Source of the DNA: Streptomyces lateritius
GTDB lineage: Bacteria; Actinomycetota; Actinomycetes; Streptomycetales; Streptomycetaceae
Direction: 5' to 3'
Assembly: GCF_014649715.1 (NCBI RefSeq)
Contig: NZ_BMTO01000015.1
Location: forward strand, 18,394 to 82,393
DNA: 64,000 nucleotides
The position numbers were made by a program, and so were the translations under genes. Shown piece after piece: positions 1-7,335 of the stretch. A model generated the notes under the pieces. That model made no database searches, was not told the DNA's origin, and saw nothing but the letters and a program-made list of their open reading frames with translations. How positions within the stretch are numbered: position 1 is the stretch's first letter; each line of letters starts with the position of its first letter.

Positions 1-1533
1 CAGGCCGAGGACCGTGCGGGTGTCGCGGGGGTCGATGACGCCGTCGTCGTACAGCCGTCCGGAGAGGAACATCGGCAGCGACTCCGCCTCGATCTGCGCC
101 TCGACCATCGCGCGCAGTCCGGCGTCCGCCTCCTCGTCGTACGGCTGCCCCTTGGCGGCGGCGCTTGCCCGCGCCACGATCGACAGGACGCCGGCGAGCT
201 GCTGCGGGCCCATCACGGCCGACTTGGCGCTCGGCCAGGCGAAGAGGAAGCGCGGGTCGTAGGCCCGGCCGCACATGCCGTAGTGCCCGGCGCCGTACGA
301 CGCTCCCATCAGGACGGACAGGTGCGGGACGCGGCTGTTCGACACCGCGTTGATCATCATCGCGCCGTGCTTGATGATGCCGCCCTGTTCGTACTCCTTG
401 CCGACCATGTAGCCGGTGGTGTTGTGAAGGAAGATCAGCGGGATGTCCCGCTGGTTGGCGAGCTGGATGAACTGCGCCGCCTTCTGCGACTCCGGACTGA
501 ACAGCACACCCTGGGCGTTGGCGAGGATGCCGACCGGGTAGCCGTGCAGCGCGGCCCAGCCGGTCACCAGGCTCGGCCCGTACAGCGGCTTGAACTCGTC
601 GAAGTCCGAGCCGTCCACGATCCGGGCGATCACCTCGCGCGGGTCGAACGGCGTCTTCAGGTCCTCCGGCACGATCCCGAGCAGTTCGTCCCCGTCGTAC
701 TTCGGCTGCCGGACGGGAACCGAGGGGTCCGGGTGCGCCTTGCGGTGGTTCAGCCGGGCGACGATCCGCCGCGCCTGGCGCAGCGCGTCCGGCTCGTCGA
801 CGGCGTAGTGGTCGGCGAGGCCGGAGGTGCGGGCGTGCATCTCGGCGCCGCCGAGCGACTCGTCGTCGCTCTCCTCCCCCGTCGCCATCTTCACCAGCGG
901 TGGACCGCCGAGGAAGACCTTCGACCGCTCCTTGATCATCACCGTGTGGTCGGACATGCCGGGGACGTACGCCCCGCCGGCCGTCGAGTTGCCGAAGACG
1001 ACCGCGATCGTGGGGATCCCGGCGGCGGAGAGCCGGGTGATGTCGCGGAACAGCGCCCCGCCGGGGACGAAGATCTCCTTCTGGGACGGCAGGTCGGCGC
1101 CGCCGGACTCGACGAGCGCGATGCACGGCAGCCGGTTGGCGTACGCGATCTCGTTCGCCCGCAGCGCCTTCCTCAGCGTCCACGGGTTGGAGGCCCCGCC
1201 CCGCACGGTCGGGTCGTTGGCGGTGATCAGGCACTCGACGCCCTCCACCACCCCGATACCGGTCACGATCGAGGCGCCCACCGGATGGTCACTGCCCCAG
1301 GCGGCGAGCGGCGACAGTTCGAGGAAGGGCGTGTCGGGGTCGATCAGCAGCTCGATCCGCTCGCGGGCGAGGAGTTTCCCGCGCCCCCGGTGCCGTGCGA
1401 CGTACTTCTCGCCGCCGCCCGCGAGCGCCTTTGCGTGTTCGGCGTCGAGCGCGGCGAGCCTGCCGAGCATGGCGGCGCGGTGGGCCGCGTAGTCGGGTCC
1501 CCCGGTGTCGAGGGCGGAGGCGAGGACGGTCAC
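1..1533 (-). CDS. Acyl-CoA carboxylase carboxyltransferase (beta) subunit, 3' end cut
   Basis: Carboxyltransferase half of a biotin-dependent acyl-CoA carboxylase: it moves the carboxyl group from carboxybiotin to an acyl-CoA such as methylcrotonyl-, propionyl- or geranyl-CoA. About 511 residues are visible and the stop codon lies outside the window. Crotonase-type glycine motifs are clear: ESGGADLP and GNSTAGGAYVPGMSD in the N half, NTTGYMVG and GASYGAGHYGMCGRA in the C half. The GTG start overlaps the TGA of the upstream AtuA gene by 4 bp, so the two are translationally coupled. The closest relatives are methylcrotonyl/geranyl-CoA carboxylase beta subunits. The AtuA neighbour favours a branched or isoprenoid acyl-CoA, but the substrate cannot be fixed from sequence. 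No biotin-carrying alpha subunit lies within the window. Confidence 0.93.
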   Translation of the reverse strand, partial: MTVLASALDTGGPDYAAHRAAMLGRLAALDAEHAKALAGGGEKYVARHRGRGKLLARERIELLIDPDTPFLELSPLAAWGSDHPVGASIVTGIGVVEGVECLITANDPTVRGGASNPWTLRKALRANEIAYANRLPCIALVESGGADLPSQKEIFVPGGALFRDITRLSAAGIPTIAVVFGNSTAGGAYVPGMSDHTVMIKERSKVFLGGPPLVKMATGEESDDESLGGAEMHARTSGLADHYAVDEPDALRQARRIVARLNHRKAHPDPSVPVRQPKYDGDELLGIVPEDLKTPFDPREVIARIVDGSDFDEFKPLYGPSLVTGWAALHGYPVGILANAQGVLFSPESQKAAQFIQLANQRDIPLIFLHNTTGYMVGKEYEQGGIIKHGAMMINAVSNSRVPHLSVLMGASYGAGHYGMCGRAYDPRFLFAWPSAKSAVMGPQQLAGVLSIVARASAAAKGQPYDEEADAGLRAMVEAQIEAESLPMFLSGRLYDDGVIDPRDTRTVLGL

Positions 1534-3254
1534 AGGAGTTCCTCCGGTACGTCGAGTTCACGGGCGCGGAGCCATTCGCCGAGAGCCTTGGCCTGCGGGT
1601 CGAAGCGGGCCTGGGAGGCGACGCCCTCCCCGAGGAGTCCGGTGACGACGAAGTTCACCGCCCGCAGTCCGGGCAGGTCATGACGTACGACGGGCAGGCC
1701 GGCGGTCTCCGGGAGGAGTGCGCGCAGCCGCTCCACGGTGAGGGTGTGGGCGAGCCAGCGCCATTCCCGGTCCGAACGGACCCAGACGCCGACGTTCGCG
1801 TCCCCGCCCTTGTCGCCGCTGCGGGCCCCGGCGACGCGCCCCAGTGGCACCCGGCGCGTGGGCCCGGCAGGCAGGGGTTCGGGGAGCGGGGGCGGCTCGA
1901 CCGGTGCCGGTTCCCGGGTGTGCGGCGGCACGGGGACGCGAACGCGGGTCCCGTCGGGCAGCACGGCGGTGTGCGGGACGTCGGCGGCCGGTACGTACGC
2001 GGCCTCGAAGACGCCGTAGGGCGCGCCCTTGCCGGGCGGTGCGGTGACGTGGAAGCCGGGGTAGCTGGCGAGGGCGAGCTCGATCACGGCGCCGCTGAGC
2101 GCGCGGCCGACGGCCTCGGGGCCGGGGTCACGGACCACGAGGCGGAGCAGGGCGCTCGCGGTCTCCTCGGTCTCGGCGTCGGCCCGGTCGGTGCGGGCCA
2201 GCTCCCACCGCACCTCGGCGGGACGGGACTCGGCCCGGGTGAAGGCGTCCTCGATCTGGTCCTGGACGAGCCGGGCCTTCGCCTCGATGTCGAGTCCGGT
2301 GAGGACGAGGACGACCTCGTTGCGGAAGCCGCCGAGGCGGCAGCGGCCGGCCTTGAGGGTGGACGGCGGGGCCTCGCCGCGTACACCGCTGATCCGGACC
2401 CGGTCGGGGCCGGCCTGGGTGAGCCGTACGGTGTCGAGCCGGGCGGTGACGTCGGGTCCCGCGTACCGGGCGCCGGCCGTCTCGTACAGGAGCTGCGCGG
2501 TGACCGTGCCGATGTCGACGAGGCCGCCCGTACCGGGGTGCTTGGTGATGACGGACGTGCCGTCGGGGTGGATCTCGGCGAGGGGGAAACTGGGGCGGCG
2601 CACGTCGTGCTCCCGGAAGAAGGCGTAGTTGCCGCCGGTGGCCTGGGTGCCGCACTCCAGGACGTGTCCGGCGACGACGGCGCCCGCGAGGCGGTCGTGG
2701 TCGGCGGGCTCGGCGGGGTCCCAGCCGAAGAACCACTGGGCCGGGCCGGTGACGAGGGCGGCGTCGGTGACGCGGCCGGTGACGACGACGTCGGCGCCGG
2801 CCGCGAGACAGGCGGCGATGCCGCCGCCGCCGAGGTAGGCGTTGGCGGCGAGGACTCCCCCGGCCGGAGGCCGGGGGGACCCCCCACTCGCCTCGCTCGC
2901 CCCGGCGGGCAGCCGGTCGCCTTCGACATGGGCGATCCGCGCCGGGACGCCGAGGCGGTCCGCCAGGGCGCGCAGGGCGTCGGCGAGGCCGGCCGGGTTC
3001 AGGCCGCCCGCGTTGGTGACGATCCGGACGCCCCGCTCGTGGGCGAGGCCGAGACCCTCCTCCATCTGCCGCAGGAAGGTCTTGGCGTAGCCCGCGTCCG
3101 GGTCCTTCAGCAGGTCGCGGCCGAGGATGAGCATGGTCAGTTCGGCGAGGTAGTCACCGGTGAGGACGTCGAGTCCGCCGCCGGTGAGCATCTCGCGGAC
3201 GGCGTCGAACCGGTCGCCGTAGAAGCCGGACGCGTTGCCGATACGGAGGATCAC
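1530..3254 (-). CDS. AtuA-like (DUF1446) acyclic terpene utilisation family protein
   Basis: 574 residues. The N-terminal ~450 residues match the AtuA/DUF1446 family, with RIGNASGFYGDR at the start, NAGGLNP and VVTGRVTDAALVTGP motifs. The last ~110 residues form the AtuA C-terminal domain, including ARSGDKGGDANVGVW. AtuA is required for citronellol/geranylate catabolism in Pseudomonas, but its reaction is unknown. The GTG start overlaps the upstream TGA and the stop overlaps the downstream GTG, so the three genes form one coupled operon. A proline/glycine-rich stretch (near 2855-2910) encodes an insert containing SGGSPRPPAGG in the middle of a conserved region. It coincides with a GC-rich hairpin element (see findings). 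Confidence 0.88.
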   Translation of the reverse strand: MILRIGNASGFYGDRFDAVREMLTGGGLDVLTGDYLAELTMLILGRDLLKDPDAGYAKTFLRQMEEGLGLAHERGVRIVTNAGGLNPAGLADALRALADRLGVPARIAHVEGDRLPAGASEASGGSPRPPAGGVLAANAYLGGGGIAACLAAGADVVVTGRVTDAALVTGPAQWFFGWDPAEPADHDRLAGAVVAGHVLECGTQATGGNYAFFREHDVRRPSFPLAEIHPDGTSVITKHPGTGGLVDIGTVTAQLLYETAGARYAGPDVTARLDTVRLTQAGPDRVRISGVRGEAPPSTLKAGRCRLGGFRNEVVLVLTGLDIEAKARLVQDQIEDAFTRAESRPAEVRWELARTDRADAETEETASALLRLVVRDPGPEAVGRALSGAVIELALASYPGFHVTAPPGKGAPYGVFEAAYVPAADVPHTAVLPDGTRVRVPVPPHTREPAPVEPPPLPEPLPAGPTRRVPLGRVAGARSGDKGGDANVGVWVRSDREWRWLAHTLTVERLRALLPETAGLPVVRHDLPGLRAVNFVVTGLLGEGVASQARFDPQAKALGEWLRARELDVPEELL

Positions 3255-4072
3255 CGGGCCGCCCCCTCGGCGGAACGGCCGGGACCGGAGCTCTCGGCGG
3301 GACGGCCGGGGCCGGCCGGTCCGGCGAAGGCCTGGGCGATCGACAGCCAGCGCTCGGCGTCCGCGCCCTCGGCGCGCAGGCCGGTGTCGTCCCGGTGGAC
3401 GCGCTGGGTGACGAGGAGGCAGAAGTCGAGGGCGGTCCCGCTGATCCGCTGGGCCGCGTCCGGAGGTCCGTAGACCCACTCCCGGCCGTCGGGGGCGACC
3501 AGCTCCACCCGGAACGGCTCGGCCGGCGCCGTGATCCCCCGTACGAGATAGGCGTAGTCGCGGGCCCGGACGCCGATCCAGGCCACGTGCCGGAGCCGGT
3601 CGGTCGGTTCGCGGACGAGACCGAGGGCGTCGGCGACGTCCTGCCCGTGCGCCCAGGTCTCCATGAGCCGGGCGGTGCCCATGGAGATGGCGCTCATGGG
3701 CGGGCCGTACCAGGGGAAGCGGGCGCCGGGCGGTGCCTCGCGCAGCGCGCGCTGGAGCTGCTCGCGTCCCGCCCGCCAGCGGGCGAGCAGCTCGTGGGGC
3801 GGGAGTGCGGCGCCTTCCTCGGCGCCCTCGTCGACGAAGGTGCCGGGGGCGGCGAGGGCCTTCTCGGTCTCGGCGGCGAAGGCATCCGGGTCGGTGGCGG
3901 CGAGCAGGGCGGCCCGGTCGGTCCAGGCGAGATGGGCGATCTGGTGGGCGACGGTCCAGCCTTCGGCGGGGGTCGGAGCGGCCCATCCCGCACCGCTCAA
4001 CCCGTCGACCATCCGGTCGACTTCCTCGCTCTCGCTGCGCAGATCGTCGAGGACGACGGCAGGGTCGGACAC
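3251..4072 (-). CDS. TIGR03084 family metal-binding protein (mycothiol maleylpyruvate isomerase-like)
   Basis: 273 residues. The N-terminal ~150 residues resemble the DinB/mycothiol-dependent maleylpyruvate isomerase metal-binding fold, with EGWTVAHQIAHLAWTD supplying candidate metal ligands. The protein matches the TIGR03084 family, which from memory commonly sits beside AtuA and carboxyltransferase genes in actinomycetes. The GTG start at 4072 was chosen because GAGGGGAG lies about 8 nt upstream. A longer reading frame would run through the operator at 4140. It is the first gene of the leftward operon and overlaps the AtuA start by 4 bp. Its function is unknown; a mycothiol-dependent step in acyl-CoA catabolism is a reasonable guess. 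Confidence 0.85.
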   Translation of the reverse strand: MSDPAVVLDDLRSESEEVDRMVDGLSGAGWAAPTPAEGWTVAHQIAHLAWTDRAALLAATDPDAFAAETEKALAAPGTFVDEGAEEGAALPPHELLARWRAGREQLQRALREAPPGARFPWYGPPMSAISMGTARLMETWAHGQDVADALGLVREPTDRLRHVAWIGVRARDYAYLVRGITAPAEPFRVELVAPDGREWVYGPPDAAQRISGTALDFCLLVTQRVHRDDTGLRAEGADAERWLSIAQAFAGPAGPGRPAESSGPGRSAEGAAR

Positions 4073-4139
4073 GGTGCGCTCCCCTCGGGAAGGGTGGGAC
4101 ACGGGCCTGTGCCGAGGAGCATGGCAGCGCCCCGTAAAA

Positions 4140-4159
4140 CAAGCAAGCATGCTTGCTTG
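4140..4159. promoter_or_regulatory. Perfect 20-bp palindrome, likely TetR-type operator
   Basis: CAAGCAAGCATGCTTGCTTG is a perfect 20-bp palindrome about 68 bp upstream of the first gene of the leftward AtuA operon. Its size and symmetry fit a TetR-family operator. The cognate regulator is not adjacent; it may lie beyond the window. Confidence 0.6.
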
Positions 4160-4178
4160 AAAATCTGCGGGAGGGGTG

Positions 4179-4621
4179 CGGACGGCCCACCCGTTTCCGT
4201 TCTCCGACCGGTTCACCCTGGTCAGCACGCTCGGCGTGCCCGAGGTCAGCACCCCTTCTACCTGGACTCACGGCCCCTTACGGTGGCTCTCTTCGCCCTG
4301 CGGGGCACCGGACCGCTGCGCGCCGCCCACGCCCGGCCGGGCCTGCGGCGACTCCTGACCGACTCCGCCCGCCGGGTGGACCCGGGCGGCGACCGCTTCG
4401 CCCTGCGCACCGACGCCCACGGGGACGAGCGCCACGCCGCGTACGCCCTGACCGGCGACGGACAGAGCCGGGCCGGCGGCCTCGTCGCCGCCCACGCCAC
4501 CCGCACCCTCCTCAACGGCGGCCTCCCGCCCGGGGCCCACCGCATCGAACGGCTCCCGGCCCTCGCGGGCGTCCCGGAGGCACTCGCAGCGAACGGCGTG
4601 CGGGTGTACCGGAAGACCTGA
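4179..4621 (+). pseudogene. Saccharopine dehydrogenase-like C-terminal remnant, frameshifted
   Basis: Two frames joined at about 4252 read as the C-terminal part of a saccharopine dehydrogenase-like oxidoreductase. The first gives PFSDRFTLVSTLGVPEVST and the second continues FYLDSRPLTVALFALRG. Later pieces include GDRFALRTDA, GLVAAHATRTLLNGGLPPG and IERLPALAGVPEAL, ending at TGA 4619-4621. The N-terminal NAD(P)-binding part is absent. The junction looks like a loss of one base in a run of C. The fragment begins about 20 bp after the palindrome at 4140-4159, so a rearrangement may have brought this operator next to a decayed gene. A sequencing error could explain the frameshift but not the missing N-terminus. 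Confidence 0.55.
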
Positions 4622-4645
4622 GGGGCACGGTCCCGCCGCCGGGCG

Positions 4646-5587
4646 TCAGTCCTGGGGCCGGGCCTTGCGCATCTGCGTACGGACCGCGCCCATGCTCGCG
4701 GCGATGACCAGGGAGACGGCGAGCGCGTCCGTCACGGACAGGGCCTGGTGCAGGACGAGGAAGCCGGCCGTCGCCGCGATGGCCGGTTCCAGGCTCATCA
4801 GGATCGCGAAGGTGGGCGCGGGGAGGCGTCTCAGGGCGAGGAGTTCGAGGGTGTACGGAAGGACGGAGGACATCAGCGCGACGGCGAGACCGAGGCCGAT
4901 CGTCGACGGTACGAGCAGCTTGTCGCCCGCCTCCACGATGCCGAAGGGCAGGCTCAGCACGGCGCCGAAGGCCATGGCGAGCGCCAGCCCGTCCGCCTGC
5001 GGGAAGCGGCGGCCGGTACGGGCGGAGAAGACGATGTACGTCGCCCACATCGCGCCCGCGGCGAGCGCGAAGGCGGCGCCCAGCGGGTCGAGCCGGTCGA
5101 AGCCGCCGCCGCTGAGCAGGAGGACACCGCCGAGGGCGAGTCCGGCCCAGAGCAGGTTCACCAGCCGGCGGGAGGCGATCACGGAGAGGATCAGCGGGCC
5201 GAGGACCTCCAGGGTCACGGCGGCGCCCAGCGGGATCCTGTCGGCGGCCTGGTAGAAGAGGATGTTCATGCCCGCCATGGCGGTGCCGAAGGCGACGATC
5301 GTGCCCCAGTCGGCGCGGCCGTAGCCGCGGACCTTGGGGCGGCAGACGATCAGCAGGACGGCCGCGGCGAGCACGAGCCGGAGCGTGACGACGCCGAGCG
5401 CGCCCGCCCGGGGCATGAGCAGCACGGCGATCGCGGAGCCGAACTGTACGGAGAGACCACCGGCGACGACGAGCGCGACGGGTCCCAGGCGTGCCGCACG
5501 GCCACCGGGAGCGGCCGGGGCCGCTGCCGGGCCGGCCGCCGCCTCGGGTACGGAGACGGCGGCGATGTCCTTGACCGGGCTGTCCAC
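4646..5587 (-). CDS. EamA/RhaT family transporter (drug/metabolite exporter)
   Basis: 313 residues with ten predicted membrane segments arranged as two EamA repeats. The first spans roughly residues 35-165 and the second 170-300. This family exports amino acids, nucleosides or drugs through the plasma membrane; the substrate is unknown. The GTG start at 5587 is preceded by AGGGAG at 7-nt spacing, which is better than the start further upstream. It is divergent from a LysR regulator gene, a typical arrangement for a regulator-controlled exporter. An inverted repeat (5646-5662) lies in the shared intergenic region. Confidence 0.88.
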   Translation of the reverse strand: MDSPVKDIAAVSVPEAAAGPAAAPAAPGGRAARLGPVALVVAGGLSVQFGSAIAVLLMPRAGALGVVTLRLVLAAAVLLIVCRPKVRGYGRADWGTIVAFGTAMAGMNILFYQAADRIPLGAAVTLEVLGPLILSVIASRRLVNLLWAGLALGGVLLLSGGGFDRLDPLGAAFALAAGAMWATYIVFSARTGRRFPQADGLALAMAFGAVLSLPFGIVEAGDKLLVPSTIGLGLAVALMSSVLPYTLELLALRRLPAPTFAILMSLEPAIAATAGFLVLHQALSVTDALAVSLVIAASMGAVRTQMRKARPQD

Positions 5588-5645
5588 CGGCTCACTCCCT
5601 TGCGTGGCTCCTCGGCGGCTGACACCCCGAGCATAGTTCATCAAA

Positions 5646-5662
5646 CTGGACTGTCAGTCCAG
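5646..5662. promoter_or_regulatory. Inverted repeat between EamA and LysR genes
   Basis: CTGGACTG-T-CAGTCCAG has perfect 8-bp arms around one base. It sits about 60 bp upstream of the EamA start and about 100 bp from the LysR start. This is a candidate operator. Its compact symmetry is more TetR-like than the usual LysR T-N11-A box, so the binding protein is uncertain. Confidence 0.45.
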
Positions 5663-5758
5663 AATAATGCACTCGCCAACCGGGCTCCCGACTCTCACGC
5701 TACGAGCCACCGCGCGGCGGGTGAAATGCCGATTGGGCTGCGCTTATGCTCCGGACGC

Positions 5759-6616
5759 ATGGGCATCGAGCTGCGTCATCTCCGCTGCTTCCTCGCCATC
5801 GCCGAGGAGGGCAACGTGACCAGGGCGGCGGCCCGGCTCCACCTCACCCAGCCCGCCGTCTCCCGCACGCTCGCCGCCCTGGAGAAACACCTCGGGGTCC
5901 GGCTCGTCGACCGCTCCACCCACCACCTCGCCCTCACCGCCGAAGGCCGCGCCTTCCACGACCGGGCGGCCGCCGCGGTCACCGCCTTCGACGCCGCCCT
6001 CGACCCCGCACGGCTGCGCCACCGCCCGCTCCGGGTGGGGTACGCATGGTCGGCACTCGGCCCGTACACCACTCCCCTGCTCCGGCGCTGGCAGCACGAG
6101 CACCCCGGGACGCCGCTGGAACTCCTCCGCGTCGACGACCGCACGGCCGGGCTCGTCCGTGGCGAGGTGGACGCGGCGCTGCTCCGGGGACCGGTGGACG
6201 CGCCGGGCCTGGCGACGGCGGAGCTGACGGCCGAGACCCGGATCGCCGCCGTCCCCGCCGACAGCCCCCTCTCCGGCCGGCCGACGGTGCTGCTCGCGGA
6301 CCTCGCCGGCGAGACGGTCGTCCTCAACACCGTCTCCGGCACGACGACCCTCGACCTCTGGCCCCGCGCCCACCGCCCGGCCGGGACGCTGACCGTCGGC
6401 AACACCGACGACTGGCTCACGGCGATCGCGGCGGGCCGGGGGGTGGGCGTCTCCTCCGCCTCCACGGCCGCGATGCACCCGCACCCGGGCGTGACCTACC
6501 GCCCCCTGACGGACGCGCCGCCCGTGCCACTGGTCCTGGCCTGGCGGGACGCGTCCCCGCACCCGGCGATCGGGGCGCTGGTGACCCTCGCCCGCGCGAT
6601 CACCCGGGAGGCGTGA
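5759..6616 (+). CDS. LysR family transcriptional regulator
   Basis: 285 residues. Residues 1-60 carry the LysR winged helix-turn-helix, including NVTRAAARLHLTQPAVSRTLAALEK split across helices 2-3. The rest is a periplasmic-binding-protein-like effector domain. It probably controls the divergent EamA exporter and itself. The ATG is preceded by TATGCT ending 8 nt upstream and no clear ribosome binding site, so the mRNA may be leaderless or nearly so. The effector is unknown. Confidence 0.92.
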   Translation: MGIELRHLRCFLAIAEEGNVTRAAARLHLTQPAVSRTLAALEKHLGVRLVDRSTHHLALTAEGRAFHDRAAAAVTAFDAALDPARLRHRPLRVGYAWSALGPYTTPLLRRWQHEHPGTPLELLRVDDRTAGLVRGEVDAALLRGPVDAPGLATAELTAETRIAAVPADSPLSGRPTVLLADLAGETVVLNTVSGTTTLDLWPRAHRPAGTLTVGNTDDWLTAIAAGRGVGVSSASTAAMHPHPGVTYRPLTDAPPVPLVLAWRDASPHPAIGALVTLARAITREA

Positions 6617-6638
6617 ATCCCCCGCCTCCCGGCCTGGG

Positions 6639-7232
6639 CTACACCGGCGCCTGCTCCCCCGCCGGAAACGGGCCGCCGTGGCCCGGGACGATGACGTCGG
6701 CCGCCGCCAGGACCCGCAGGCGCGAGGTGCGCAGGGTGTCGCGGTCCGGGGCGACCGGGTCCTCGGCCGGGCCGTCCGGGCGCCACCAGAGGTCGCCGGC
6801 GAAGGCGATCACGCCGTCCGCCGTACCGGCGAGGAGCGTGATGTCTTCGGGGCTGTGCCCCGGAGTGCGGATCAGGCGCAGCGACGGGGTGAGCTCGTGG
6901 CCCTCCGCGTCGCGGTCCGTCCACTGGTCGGCGCGGTACTCCGCCTTGTGGTCGTGGACGCGCGCCTGGCCGAACAGGCCGACGTTCAGGGTGTTGTCGG
7001 GGTGGTGGTGGCTGAGCACGACGTCGGTGATGTCGTCGGGGCCCAGGCCGAGTTCCGCGAGCGGGCCGAGGATGCGGTCGCGGCTCGCCACCATGCCCGG
7101 GTCGACGATCACATGGCGCTCGCCGTCGGTGACGTACGAGACGGTGGCGGCGACCCCGGGCCCCGTGGAGAGGGTGTATCCGGTCGTCAGGACGGTGTAG
7201 CGGGCGGTGGTGCCGAGCGGCTTCTCTGTCAT
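6639..7232 (-). CDS. MBL-fold metallo-hydrolase
   Basis: 197 residues of metallo-beta-lactamase fold. Metal-ligand motifs are in order: SHHHPDN (usual HxHxDH), RTPGHS, FAGD and VPGHGG. The last histidine of the first motif is Asn here, which would weaken one zinc site if that position is a ligand. The protein is short and single-domain, closest to MBLAC1-like hydrolases of unknown substrate. The ATG at 7232 was chosen over an upstream ATG at 7331. It is convergent with the LysR gene, with 22 bp between stops, and does not look like part of an operon. Confidence 0.85.
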   Translation of the reverse strand: MTEKPLGTTARYTVLTTGYTLSTGPGVAATVSYVTDGERHVIVDPGMVASRDRILGPLAELGLGPDDITDVVLSHHHPDNTLNVGLFGQARVHDHKAEYRADQWTDRDAEGHELTPSLRLIRTPGHSPEDITLLAGTADGVIAFAGDLWWRPDGPAEDPVAPDRDTLRTSRLRVLAAADVIVPGHGGPFPAGEQAPV

Positions 7233-7335
7233 GGCTCCACCTTCGCCGGACCGGGAGCCGGCCACGAGTGGCCGCGCTGCCACCGATCGCGGGTTTCGTG
7301 CCAACACGGGGCCACTCCCCTCGGGGTCCATGCCC

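Noticed and set aside
283..1683. Long rightward frames opposite the AtuA/carboxylase operon
   Set aside because: They are shadows of well-supported leftward genes with no family match.
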